This document shows, in pieces, positions 37,136 to 50,178 of a stretch of 64,000 bases of DNA (its first letter is position 1; each line of letters starts with the position of its first letter). The notes below the pieces were generated by a model. That model was not told the DNA's origin and did no database searches. It saw nothing but the letters and a program-made list of their open reading frames with translations. The position numbers and the translations under genes are program-made. Source of the DNA: Datnioides undecimradiatus (lineage: Eukaryota > Chordata > Actinopteri > Lobotiformes > Datnioididae); the NCBI GenBank assembly GCA_008933995.1, contig WARS01000016.1, positions 16,186,886 to 16,250,885 on the forward strand, read 5' to 3'.

Positions 37136-38862
37136 GGTCATGTGACTGTGAGTGCACAGACTTATGTGTAAACACTCTTTCTTTCTACAGCCTCACAATG
37201 AGCCTGAGTGTAGGTCACAACCTTTGTCATAGTAGTCTCCTTTAATGCACCTTAAACCTTCTTTATCACACCTTGCCGTCTCACACACCCACACAAACAC
37301 ACATACAGACACTTTAATGTAGGTAATCATAAAAGCAGTGGTTTTCCTCTGTGTTTTGTCTGTCCACCTTAAAGGTGAGTTTCGCAGTGGATATTATGTT
37401 GAAATCTCACTTGAATTGTGGAATTATCACTCCACGGTGCAGCTGTACATGCTTACAACTTGTCCTGTTTCAGGACAGTTTGGGTTAGGACCTGTAAATT
37501 ATCTGTATGAAAAGTCTTGCCACTCTAATAATCCCCACGGGTAGCAGGTACTGTTCATTACATGCCATGTCAGACAGCAGAGAAGGAGAAAGAGTTGACA
37601 AAGAGCTAATGAACATACTTAAATATATGGTAATCTTAAAAAGCCCAATATTGTATTCTTCTGCAGATTGTGATGCAGACAGAAACAGAGCCAGAGGACT
37701 AGAAACCTAAAGAAACTAATGAATTTTAATGCTGTTTGATGTGAAGTAACACATTAGCATAAAGAAACATATAAATAAAGATATGAAGATGTCAGCTGTG
37801 CATCTGCAGTCTTGTTTTGATGTTGGTCTGTCCCCTAGTGGCCAAAGTTGCATTAATGTAGCTTTAAGAAGCAACACTTCTTCAACTTTTAGCTGTCTTT
37901 GTGACATCTTTATTTTTCCTACCCTTGGCCACTTTGGCGTCCTGCGCACTACAGTGTATATTTGTTGGTTTAGGGCGAGTGTTTCTGTGCAAGTCAGACT
38001 TTTGCTGCCTGTGTTGGATCATTTTAAGGAGAGGAGCACCAGTCACCTCACAAGGTGAAAATGAAATCATTAAAAAAAATAAAAAAAATTTCCTCTTTTC
38101 TTGACCTGACATTGTCTCCTCTGCTCTGTTTTCTTATCGCTGCCTTACTAGTAGTGGTTTCCCCTTTCTCAGACATGGGACAAGCTGGGATGATAAACAA
38201 AGATGGATGGATTTAATTTATTCTTACACTCCCTGGCTACTTTTATATTATCATTATCATTGACGTTAAGACAGACTTCAGAGGACAACTGGGCTACTGT
38301 GAGCCTTTACCAGCAGCATTAATAGATGGTGCTGCTGCTTCATTGGATAATGGAAAAAAATAGCAATATACATCTTCAGGGAATACAGGCAGCCTTGAAA
38401 CAAAGGCAACACTCTAATTTCACTGGAGAGAGATGTTGTGGTTTTGAGACATAATATGTTTTATGTATCTGTTGACATTGAGTTTTCTGAAATGTGCGTG
38501 TATGTGTATGTTGTATACAGTATGTATTAGTCATATTGTGGGAACTTTAGGGTGAAAACTTGCTTTAAGGTTTGGGTTAGGCCAATAGTGGCTTTGGATA
38601 GTTTTGGTAAGAAATGAATGTAAGTCAGTGTAATGTCTTCTGAAGTAATGGAAACACAACTCTGTGTGAGTGTGTCAGCTACACTCATTGCCCGTGAGAT
38701 CATCCTGCTGGACTTTTGACCTGGAAGTGCTTATGGTTCCTCAGAGACGCTCTGAAGGGTGTGGAGTGTTTCTGTCATGCTCTGTTGTCTTTGACTCCTT
38801 GTTAGTCTGAACAATGTGAAATGAATGGAGGAAATTCCTCATTGCAGGTTCAAGGTTTTCTA

Positions 38863-38884
38863 AACACACACACACACACACACA
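38863..38884. repeat. (CA)n microsatellite
   Basis: Eleven CA units in intergenic DNA. Confidence 0.9.
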
Positions 38885-39058
38885 CTCCCAGGCACTATCA
38901 TACATACATATACACACATGCAAACCTTTAACAGTGTATGTAGACACATTCACTGCTACTTGACTCATATTAATGAAAGCAACATTTACATTTCAATAAT
39001 TCATTAATAATGTAGGATAAATAAATCATTGATGTCAGTGTGCAAAACACACACAGGC

Positions 39059-39094
39059 TATTCAGTGATTTCAGGTTTCAGAAATCACTGAATA
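39059..39094. repeat. Perfect 14-bp inverted repeat
   Basis: Arms TATTCAGTGATTTC (39059-39072) and its exact complement (39081-39094) enclose an 8-base loop. Confidence 0.92.
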
Positions 39095-40455
39095 CGCCCT
39101 TTAATATTGTTTCATGTATTTGTATTAAACCTGCAGAAGCTACAGCAAAGGGCCACAGATCAAAGTAAAGCCTCACAAACATAACCAGATGGATGTTTGG
39201 TGCCAATCTCCAATATGTATTAATGTGCTGTAGCTAATGACTTTATAAATACTTAATAAGCAATTTATTTAACTTTTTTTTTTTTTTTAGATGCAGGGCA
39301 CTGGGATCCATGTATTAACTATTCATTAACATGTACAGTTGAAGATTTTCTTCTAATGGTTTATTTGAAAGTGAGGAACTCATTTGCATTTTGTTATTGA
39401 CTCAGCAGCAACAAGGATTTGTCATAATCTGTCACAATTTGTTACAACAGTGATGTAAAAATTAATTATTTTGTTATTTTACTGTGGCTTAGTGTGCTAC
39501 AAGACAATTGTCACATTGTGTCTGTCACTGCACCCATTTTCACAAAGGACAGAAGATATTATTACTCCCGACCACCAGAGGGCAGCAACAACTATAGTTT
39601 CTACCTGCAAACTACACTCACATTGTCTTGGTTAGAGAGTAAGATTCGAAAGGATAACACCCACATAATGAAGGATGTGCATCTTTGTTGATTTTTACTT
39701 AAGCTGTGAATGAACCGTTATATTTGATGTAACCAGGTTTCTTCAGTTTATATTACAAAGATTAGAACCGCTGTGATGAAGAGCAAGATCACATTTCCTG
39801 AAGCGTCTAGCGCCAGCATCAGGTCCAAGATCATAAAAGAAACCCCCTAAAAAAACAGGATTAGACTTTGTCTAAATTCTTTTGCAGCTGTCCATTATTT
39901 TATTACAAGAAAATAACAAGTAATGAGCCAATTTGTATAATTTACCTGTTAAAAAAGTAATTAGGTATCAGTACCATGTTAGTGTAATTCTAAGTTATTT
40001 TGTAGTGCATTACTTCCAACACTGTGTATACATAACTAATCAATAAAGTGTAATCAAAATTATCATATTACTTATGTATTTATAATCCATAAATAAAGTC
40101 ATTAGTTGTATTTAAATTATTTAAGTGTTACTTTAAAAAATCTTTTTGAAGGATACCTTACAGCATAGTGGTGCCAGATTCTCAACAAAGTTATATTAGC
40201 ATCATCATTTCATCAACGCCTTTATTGACATCATTTTAACTCATCACTATTTATCCATCCATACTCTGCATCTTTTTCTCCATCTTGGTGCTGCCTTTTT
40301 CTGATTTCCTCTTCTATCTGTCTTTCATTCATTCCATCTCTTCATTCGTCTCTTTTGACTTCTCTGCCTCCCATCCTCCCCAGTTCCCAGATCAACTTGA
40401 GGTGTCTATGGGAAATCATTAGTATAGATTGTTCTGCAGTGCTGCATCAATACAG

Positions 40456-40482
40456 ACACACACACACACACACACACACACA
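40456..40482. repeat. (CA)n microsatellite
   Basis: About thirteen CA units; shorter GT runs follow at 40541-40554 and 40769-40791. Confidence 0.93.
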
Positions 40483-41145
40483 GAGGAGGGATGTTTCAAG
40501 TGTAATACTGAGGAGAAATCCTTGGCGAAGGATTACTGCTTGTGTGTGTGTGTGTTGCTATAACTATGGTAGGATGAACTCGGACACAGTGAAATATGCA
40601 CGCAACAAAATCACAGAAATGATGACAAACACTCCAGTGCAGTGTAGCACAGACAAAGGTGTGCTTTGTGTTTCCACATAAGTCAGTGGTTCTCAGATAT
40701 CAAAGCAGAGAAGAGCAAAAAGAACCACAACAGGATGTGGGTTAGAGTGACAGAAGGAGAGAGAGAGTTTGTGTGTGTGTGTGTGTGTGTGAAATGAAAT
40801 GAACCAAACGTGGAGGGAATTTCCATTGAGAAAAGAAAAAAAATTTGATACTGATATCAGACATATTTCAAATTCTCAGACACATGTATGTGAGTGCTTG
40901 TTTCTCTTATTTTTTACTCATCAGCCCTGCATGCTGTCATGCCTCAGATATTGTTGGTGTCATTGCATTATTTCATTCCAGAAATCCCATTTGTGCTTTC
41001 TCTCCCTCTGTTTCTTTGTCATACTGGCGTTTAGCTCCACTCTATTAATATTTCATGCTGCCACTCCAGTACCTGCCTATCAATAACTGAGACAAGACAC
41101 ACCTCAGGTCCAATCCATCATACTAACAACTGACCAGGCTGCAAA

Positions 41146-41147
<2 letters not shown>

Positions 41148-41189
<42 letters not shown>
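41148..41189. repeat. (GT)n microsatellite
   Basis: About twenty-one GT units, followed by degenerate GT/GC sequence to 41220. A CA run at 41362-41379 lies in opposite sense nearby. Confidence 0.95.
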
Positions 41190-41195
<6 letters not shown>

Positions 41196-43602
41196 CATGC
41201 ATGCGTGTGTGTGCGTGCGTGCTGATAGATTATTTGTTTCTGCTGACAAAGCCCAAGTTGTTGGTTTGTATAAACGGGTTGAGGACTCCACAGCTGAGAG
41301 ATCGAAATAAGCCATTTATCATTTCCCATAGACACAAGCATTCACACACATTCACATATGCACACACACACACACACACGTTGGAAAATCAATCCATATT
41401 ATTATATTCTCTGTTGATCAGTTGAAAAATAAAAAGTTTATAGGATTTAGAAGCAAGAAACAAAGTTGAGTTGTTAATTATGATGCCGCAATGGCAATTA
41501 GGCAAAAAAGTTAGATAAACCTCACACAGTGTTAATAAAGCATAAAAATACTGCATACAATTTTATTTGCTCAGTAAAACATAGGCACACAGGGGCAGAG
41601 GTCTTACATCATTAATTATGACATAAACGGTTTAAAGATGGGGAGCTGTCGCCCTGGTGTAAGTAGTTCACTGGTCCCAGCTGTGGTAAGAGTAGGTATC
41701 TTTAGTTTTGTGTATTTGTAACTTGGACACTTCTGATGTGTATTTGCATTAACAAAGTGCAGGGGTGCTCTGCTCACTGTAACATTTAAGTTTTCCTTTT
41801 GTCAAGCATGTTAAGCTCCAGTGACTGAACACTTGATTGTTTAATTGAATTTACACACATTAGTTTTAGTGTTTCTTATTTTTCTTGTTTTGTACCTCAG
41901 CATTGTGTCACAAGTGCAGTGATCCTCTGTAGATTTTCAGTAAATTATAAGTGTAGAACATTAAAACAGCAGCGTCATTCATTAAAATTTATTATAATTA
42001 TTTTTTTCTTAAAAAATATTTTCCCCAGGTGTTGCCTTATGTCCTGGAAATTAAATGGCCGCCAGTTAACAGAAGGCTGGAGGATGCACTACAATGTTGT
42101 CAGCGGAGACACTGAGAAAACTTCTTCCTCGATGCAGGATGAGAAACTCCTGTGATGGTTACGACTGTTTGCAACTGCAGTAAAAAGCAATGAAATGGTT
42201 CCCCTGGATTGTCCTTAAGCCAGCCCAGTCAAACACTCATCAGCATGCAAATGTGAGGCTGGTTTTAATCCACCTGAGTGCCTTCAAAGCAACTGCGGTA
42301 TTTCAGCACATTGGTGGCACACAGTAAAAAGTGAGAGCAATAGTCAGTTTGTGGCAAAAGCACACCAATCATCCAGTGCAAACAAAGTTAGTGGGACAGT
42401 TTTCAGACTGACCAGCCATTTGTTTGGACCCACTTATCTTGCACAGGGTTGTGCAGGAGTTGTCAAAGACTGAATATGTTTGCCCGTAGTTAAATACTCA
42501 CGTGTGTAAATAGACAAATAAATAAATGAAACAAGGACCAGATCGGGCACGACAAAATAAAATTCTCCATTTGCTCTGCACCTGAACAATGTACACTGTT
42601 TTTTTTCTAACACATGTAGCTTAGAAGAGACTGAGTGGCATTATCTGTGGATCAGCCAACTCCCCGTAACAAGAAAGGGAATCAAAGCTGTGGAGGAGAG
42701 ATGGGGAGGGGTGCAGGGGGCGTAGAGATGCGTGGTAGAGAACTTCAAAGGTGAACACAGAGTTCACACAGATATGAGGCTCAGACAACAGGACAGAGCC
42801 CACATAGACTCTACAAAAAAGAGAGAGGGCAGAACTGAGAACTTACACATTGCATACACTCAGTGGGGGGCAAAGCTGCCAATACTGTCGACAATAACAT
42901 CCTTCATTCTTGTTGTGTGTCTGTGAGCAGACACGAAGCCAGCTGGCAGGCAGACACGAGGAGGAGGAGTTGGGGGCTTTAGGGGTCCAGTGGGGACTTT
43001 GGTGGGCGTTGTTGTGGGGGTGTGAGCCAGGTATCAGGTGTATCTGGGCTGTGAGGCCCCTCGCATTGGGCATCCTATTCACCTGCTGCCCGAGCCTGGA
43101 CAAAGACAGGGGCTCTGGGGCTCTGCTGGGCCACAGACAAGCCAGGTAATATTAGAAGGTCTTAATGGCTCCAAGGTGAAGGAGAGATATAAGAAGAAGA
43201 TTACAACATGGGAAAATGTTGGGTTAAAAATTGAGCTTTTTGATGATCTCCCGCTGCAATCACCTTTTTCCCATGCGGCCGTTTTAAATAACCAAACAGG
43301 GTTACTTCACAGAGTGTTTATTTTTGTTTATTTACTTGGTCCAGAAATGTCTGTTTCTTTGTTAAACCTACAAACACGGTGAAACTTAGACTGCATAAAT
43401 CAGTCAAGCTAATCACAATGTTTCTCACACACTCTGTGACACAATACATCTAGATGAAAATTTGACCATTGGAACAACATTTGACAGCCTCATGACTTTG
43501 ACTGACTCTCATTTGAAGCAGAATCAGAAGATTTTTGGCATTTCTTTCCAATGTGTTTCCTGATTTTCTCTGCCTTTAGTATTTTCTGAGCTGTCTAACA
43601 AC

Positions 43603-43640
43603 AACAAGGCCATTAGATAGAGCTATCTAATGGCCTTGTT
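43603..43640. repeat. Perfect 18-bp inverted repeat, 2-base centre
   Basis: AACAAGGCCATTAGATAG (43603-43620), AG, then the exact complement (43623-43640). It is nearly a complete palindrome of 38 bp in unremarkable AT-rich DNA. Confidence 0.95.
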
Positions 43641-45299
43641 TACAGTAAAAGTCCTCTGCTGGCAGGTGGGAAATAGAACAAACCTTCATAGACCGGAGGA
43701 TGCATGTTAGTTTAAATGAAAAGTGTTACATTTTGGGAAAATTACTGTTTCAGTCTTTAGCTTTAAGTGTGGCATTCAGACATAAAAGTTGTATCAGTCT
43801 TTTCTCTAACTCAAAATATATTTTTCATTATTTAAACCAATCCTCTCCGCCTTGACTCTTTATAAAAACAAGCAAACAAACATCTGGATATTGCACTGTA
43901 AAATTGACATAAACTAGAAATAATGACCCTAGAGTACATGATGTGTTGTCTTTTCTCACAATGCTTTCAGTGTTAATAATATCAGTAACTTGTGCGCTTA
44001 TTGATGTCGTGTCACATTTTTCACAATATTGAGTCCCCTGGCTTTGGCTATTAATGAATACCTGTATAAAACAAAATCACAAAAATCACTGTAATAGTGA
44101 CCTTACCAGAAATTTCAGATGCTCATCAATCATGAAACATTTCGGAAACCAACAAAACAATTCACTATGGAAAGAGTGAACACAGACACCGTGTGTGTGT
44201 GTGTTCGTGTTTGAGTGTGTCCGTGTGTGTGGTTATTAAAAAAAACATTGTTATGAGTGAATATGAAACTGATCCGTGTTTTAGCGCCAGCATGTCCCCG
44301 TGCAGCAACAGCAGTGACATTAATGAAAGAATAGGCGTGTTGATTTCTGCATTGTTCCGTACATTTCACTGCAGACGCGTACCTACTGCAGAGTGCTGAA
44401 TCCAAACAATAATTACCATACCTGACTGACATACAGACAGGCAGATGTGTGTGTGTTTGTGTGTGCATGCACAAAAGATCCCTCTTGTTTCCTGTATCTC
44501 ATCAAGACTTTTTAATATTACTAGTTTATGTAATATGTTTATTATTAGTCTATGGTTTTAACATCTTTTATTTTATTTTTTGATGCAGTGCTAATGGTGC
44601 AATCTTATTGTTTAACTCTGAGGTCAAAGTGCAAACTGCCATTTGTTTTCCGTGTAAGACATCCATCAACTGACACTTTGAGATAATAAGACTTCATTTT
44701 TTCCAACATTCAATCAGAGGATAAATGACTTTTTAAGATAGAGGTGTTTAAGCAGTGTTGTGCCTGTGGAACAGTGCAGATTGTTTGCTGAAACAAAATG
44801 TTACTTTGCTGTTGCTGTTTGTCGTATTCCTGGCCACATCTCCTGTTTAAAGCAGTATTGCATGGTTTTAAAACAGTTATTTTCTGTTAAAAGTGTTAAA
44901 TGCTTGTAGTAACATCATTAGAGATAAGGTGATGCTGCTGAGAGCTTCAGTAGGGATCAATTGACAGTGTGTGTGTTTCAGTGAGAGAGAGAGAGAGATG
45001 CTAGTATGGTGGGTAGGATGGAAAAAGTAGAGACATCAAAGCATTGGAAGAGAGAAACAGCTGGTCTGCTGGTGTGTGTGTGTGTGTGTGTCAGTATGTA
45101 CACTCCGTGTGTGTGTGTGTACATGAACACACCTTCAAAGAGGACCCTAGCTGTGCCAGAGCCCACCTGACTTCAAGCATTAGTATAGGGACACATCCAC
45201 ACTCATACGCATACTGTAAACATACACGAACACGGACAGTTCACACACTGACTGAACTCTCACAGATACACATGTACTGTATATGCACACCACCTGTCA

Positions 45300-45325
45300 C
45301 TGTGTGTGTGTGTGTGTGTGTGTGT
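45300..45325. repeat. (GT)n microsatellite
   Basis: Array of about twelve GT units; two shorter GT runs precede it near 45072-45091 and 45107-45120. Confidence 0.92.
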
Positions 45326-45985
45326 CTTGCTGGCGATTAAAGCACACAAAAGTCTAACACAGATAAATCACCAGTTCTGTGTAGATGTTCGGGGAGTTTA
45401 TGTGTCCTGACATGTCCAGACTCAACGCAACACAGCTGGGCAGGCGCAGCCTGGATTCAGCCTCTCTGCAGGAGAGAACTAGACAGAAGCTGGAGGGGGG
45501 ACAGACAAGGAAACTCAGAAGGCCAATGTCAGATTTCTGCTGTGCATAGTTTCTGCATAGCATTCTGCATGTTATCTGGTGTGTTGCAGAAGAATTTCAT
45601 GGGAAATTTTTTTGCCTAACAGGCTCAACATATATGTTACAGTTATAGTAATTTAACTCAGAAGAAAAATGGTTCCCCAATTATTTATATTTACCTCTTC
45701 TAATACTGACTGAATGTATTTATTAGGGGTCTTCAACCTTACCGATATCACAGAAGCCCCCATTTGCAGAACTGGAAAACCCTCTGCCCCCTTCATGTTA
45801 TAAAGTACAGTAATTATCTTTACATATCCTGAATATGCTTTTTTTTTGCAAAAAAGTAGACATTTTATGAACATTGTGCTTTAATGAGCAGTTAGCTTTT
45901 GCTACGTCATTAACATCACATGTTGTGAAATGGGGTACAGCATGTACCGCACCAATTTTGCATTGTGCAACAGGAGTGAGTTGCA

Positions 45986-46019
45986 CTGTGTTCACTCACT
46001 ACTGAATGAGTGAACACAG
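45986..46019. repeat. Perfect 13-bp inverted repeat
   Basis: CTGTGTTCACTCA (45986-45998) and its exact complement (46007-46019) enclose an 8-base loop. Confidence 0.92.
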
Positions 46020-46214
46020 CTTCCTTTCAGGTGTTTGGTGATCCTGGAGAGAATGAGTGTCTGCTTGTGTGCGTGAGATTGCGTGTGCTTGCCTGGATTC
46101 ATGAGTGTGTAATTGAGGTATATCTAAGAACAACCTGAGGTGACGATGTTGTTTATCTGCTGGCGGGTCAAAGCTGCTTAGAAGTGGTGGTAAGGACTCA
46201 CATATTCACACACA

Positions 46215-46215
<1 letters not shown>

Positions 46216-46252
<37 letters not shown>
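46216..46252. repeat. (CA)n microsatellite
   Basis: About eighteen CA units. Confidence 0.95.
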
Positions 46253-46256
<4 letters not shown>

Positions 46257-46528
46257 TTTAATAGCTGCAGCCAGGAAAGGAAACTCCCTGGCTTACAAAA
46301 GGCAGTGATCACTCATATCCTGATCTTCTGATAACAACACGTGTGTGGTTTTCTTTTGAGTGTGAGAATGTGTGTGTGTGAGCAGCGTGCGTGTCTGTAC
46401 GCATAAGTGTGTGTGTGGTTCTTCCAGTGTTTCATATGTTTCTATTGCCATAGTTACTGGCTTTATTCATTCATATTTACAGGTGCTATAGCTCTGCAAG
46501 CATTCCATACCTCTGCTGCTATTTATTC

Positions 46529-46534
46529 TGCACA

Positions 46535-46565
<31 letters not shown>
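46529..46565. repeat. (CA)n microsatellite
   Basis: CA array with one AAA interruption near its start. Confidence 0.9.
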
Positions 46566-46568
<3 letters not shown>

Positions 46569-48039
46569 CACACATGCTTTTCCAAACATTGTCTGTCACC
46601 TCCACATGTCGTAACGCCTCAGGTATGGATACTGTCATCACAGGCACTCGCCTCTCTCCATCTCTCTCTATGTCTTTGTTGAGGTCTCTTTCCACCTAAA
46701 GAGATGATGTAGAGGTGATAGAACCACAATAAGATGTGATCAGAAACCTTTAGTCTGTGTGCATGTTTGTGCCTGCATTTGCACAGCAGCTGTGACTGAT
46801 CAAAAGAAGCTCAATTAATAATACAGTGATCGTAACAGTGTCGCTGTTACAGTTCACATGTACATTTGGTGATTTCATTGTATATGCACATTATTATTTC
46901 ATTAGAGCCATCCTCCTTCTCCTGTTCTCAGTTAACTGTTATGTACTGTACAGTTAGCACCTAAATTAAGTTATTGGTAAGATAACTTGGTTTAGGTGGA
47001 GGTTACTTTGTTCTTTTAGATGCAGCTTAAAGGTTACTGAGTGAAACACATACAGATGGGTGTATTTTAATAGAAATACATTGTATTTCAGAATGAACAC
47101 ATGTAAGATATGATATGTAAAGTATGCAAACAGCTGTACAACAACTTTTATTAATATTTATACATTAATCACATTAATTACATGGCAGCTTTCAATGTCA
47201 GGTTGCATGACATGACAAACCTGCATAGAAAATCATCTGCAGCTATCTCCTGCTCTAAATTTTAGTGTTTTATGCTCACAATTTTATTGTTTTGCCTCCC
47301 TCTAACTTTTGTCATTAGCATTGTTTTTAGGTACAGCAAGCAAATGTTGTCATGTTGAGGTTTTCGTTGCTAAAGAACCAGATATTTCTCTCAGGAATCC
47401 GTAAACAATAGTAGAGCTGAAGGAGACTGAATTGTGGACTTCGCATTCATCAGGTGGCCACATCCAAGAATCCACACACAATATATGTGGCATGTGCGAT
47501 TCTGGAGCATCTTGCCTTGTGATCAGTGATGACATGATGTGCTTGCTTGCCTAAAAATTTGCATTTTTTTGGAAAATGTGTTTTAACTGCTATTGATGGA
47601 AGAGGATGTGTGCCACCTGCACTTTAGATTTTACAGTAGTAGGCCGGTACATGCAGCATACATAACTGCCTTTAAGGAGGGTTTTTTTTCTACTTAAGGA
47701 ATGCTTAAATCTTGCCATGAGCACTAAATTGTTTGCCCTTATATTATTTGCATGGCACTGTTGCATCAACATATGATTTAGTGTGCTCTCTCAGAAAGTA
47801 TAATCTAGAAATATTCAAAATTCCAGACTGACTGAACCCTGTCTGCATCTGGGTGTGTATGCTCAAGGATTAATCCTCCGTGTTTGCTCTGATAGCTACA
47901 TGTTTCATAAAGAAGCGACAGATAAAAGCATCGAGTAGGACTGTGTTGTTGTGGAGTCATGTTTTGTTCTGAAAATCTGGCAACTCTTCAACCTGACCGC
48001 TGTCTACACCTCACCCAGCTGAGAACACAGCAACACACG

Positions 48040-48040
<1 letters not shown>

Positions 48041-48093
<53 letters not shown>

Positions 48094-48251
48094 CTCACAC
48101 ACTTGCACACTTGCTTTTAGAAAAGGTGTAATAAAACTTCCCTGTCAGTCTTTCATGTGTGAGGCTTAAGAGCTGTCACACTAACAGGAGGAAACCACCA
48201 TGCTTTGATAGGCCCTCCACGCTCAACAGAAATCTGCAGACAGCATGCATG

Positions 48252-48302
<51 letters not shown>
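48041..48302. repeat. (CA)n and (GT)n arrays in opposite sense
   Basis: A CA array (48041-48089) and a GT array (48254-48302) of about 49 bp each face each other across 164 bp and are complementary over their length. Confidence 0.93.
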
Positions 48303-48308
<6 letters not shown>

Positions 48309-48654
48309 GTTTGAGTATCTACGTGCCAAATCTCAGGTTTCATTGCTCAAGTCCACTTCATTTCCAAATATATATTAGTGGTGAGGCCAAACAACACTGA
48401 CTGTTTGAAATATGGAGAATGCTGTGTATCTATGTATCAGTCATATCAGGATACAGTTAATAAACAGAAATATATAGACTAGAATATAATAGAATTAGAA
48501 TAAAATAAATTACTGGCAATACGAAGCAATGTTGAATTGAATGAGTCCTTAATTTCACTTTTATTACATATTGTGCTCTACTAGACTTCATATACATATA
48601 TGTACTAAGTAGGCAGTTGACATGAATTACATTACAGTTAACTGCTGTGATTCT

Positions 48655-48730
48655 ACAATTCTGCAATGTCATTTGGCAGAAGCTTTTATCCAAAGCAACA
48701 TATATAGAATAGGTGCAACACAAATAATGC
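48655..48730 (+). repeat. Dispersed fish repeat core
   Basis: ATGTCATTTGGCAGAAGCTT followed by TTATCCAAAGCAAC is a slightly diverged copy of a very common fish sequence (usual form ATTTGGCAGACGCTTTTATCC then AAAGCGACTTAC). It belongs to a dispersed retroposon-like repeat whose family I cannot name with certainty. Its boundaries are not visible. Confidence 0.6.
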
Positions 48731-50040
48731 AAATGTGTAGTGCATAGAGGTCACAGCATTACACCGACTGACAGCAAAACAATAAGAAATGTAAAAATGG
48801 CCCAACAAAGGGATGCTAGCTAGTGCAGGGGGCCTCATCTCATCAAATTACACATAGAATAAGGTCTGAATGTTACTTTAGAAGCTGTCCATGTGGCAAG
48901 AAAAACTGGACAACCCAGACTGGATTATATTCAGTGCAAACATTTTTAATGCTCTTTTTATTCCCATAGCAGCTATGGGATGGATAAGGTAAGGGTTATG
49001 GAGTTACTTCAACTTATTATAACTATGCTAGAGATGGATGCTTTGCATATGCTCAATTAATCCCAAAATGCATAGGGTCACATATTGTCAATGCATCTAG
49101 TGGTCAACTTTCATTGTAATAACTGTGGCATCAACCAGGTATCCACTCTTTTGATTATGTATAATGTATAAAGAAATTCATTAACGGTTTCCCACATTGA
49201 CCTCTGCTCATTTTGTGCTCACTGTGTTTTGAGCACCTTTTGTGGTCAATTCCTGAGTGATGGATCCTTCCTCCTCATCTGATGTATACACAGAAGCTGA
49301 CTTCTTAAGTAGCCCTCTGTCTTGGTTTGCTCTTAGGGGACAGTTAATTTGGCTGTTAATTGTATAAACGACAAACAAGTCTCCTTGCATATGTATTGTA
49401 CAACAAGTATGCAAAGTACATATCAGTCACAACAAGATCGTGTCTTTCTGACTGTCAGAGAGAGAGAAGCAATAAAGAAAGTGGGCAAACAGAGTAAACA
49501 GAGAGGAAAACTGTTTAGAGGAGCACAGATTCAGCCTCACAGTGGAAGGGCCGCAAACCCACTTAGGATTGATCACAAATAGGAGATAATCAATTTGACT
49601 CCAATTGAATTCACATCAAGCAGAGGGGAAAGGCATTTCAGCAGAGCGGTGGAGGCGTGCTTCTGCTCTACCATTGACGGTGTGTTTGACACACATTTGT
49701 CATGTCGAGGCCTTGTGGAGAATTCCTACCGATTATTCAGTAAAAATCTATAGCTTCCTTGTCCCCTGCCGTTTCTGGAAAATCTCTGCTGTCATTTTTT
49801 TTCTTGTCGTTTCTCATCTGCAGGGCTTTGTCCTCAGTGCAGTGTGGAGTCACCTGGGGTACTGGGTATTTATGATGACTATACAGTCTGTGTGGACTGA
49901 ACAAACACACACTCACAGGCATACACGCAGGCATCTCCCCCATGATGAACACACAAATGCTGTCCCATTGATCCGCTAATCTAGTGGGGTGGGGAAGTGC
50001 AAGACTCTCATTTAGTTAAAATCATTACCCTTCTCATAAG

Positions 50041-50178
50041 ATAGATAGAGATAAAGGGATTTAGAAAGAAAGGAGAAAGCAGGGAGGTGGAAAGAGAGAG
50101 TGGGACAAATGAGCTGACAGGGAAATATGAGAAAAAGGGAGAAAAAGGACAAATGAGGCATGAAGAGAGAGAGAATAG
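50041..50178. repeat. Purine-rich (GA) tract
   Basis: About 138 bp with very few pyrimidines on the given strand, mostly isolated T and C. The antisense frames through it (Ser/Phe/Leu-rich) are artefacts of composition. Confidence 0.8.

Noticed and set aside
42843-43382. Overlapping 79-114 codon frames in a GC-richer patch
   Set aside because: They have no recognisable domain, no consistent frame across the patch, and no convincing splice sites.
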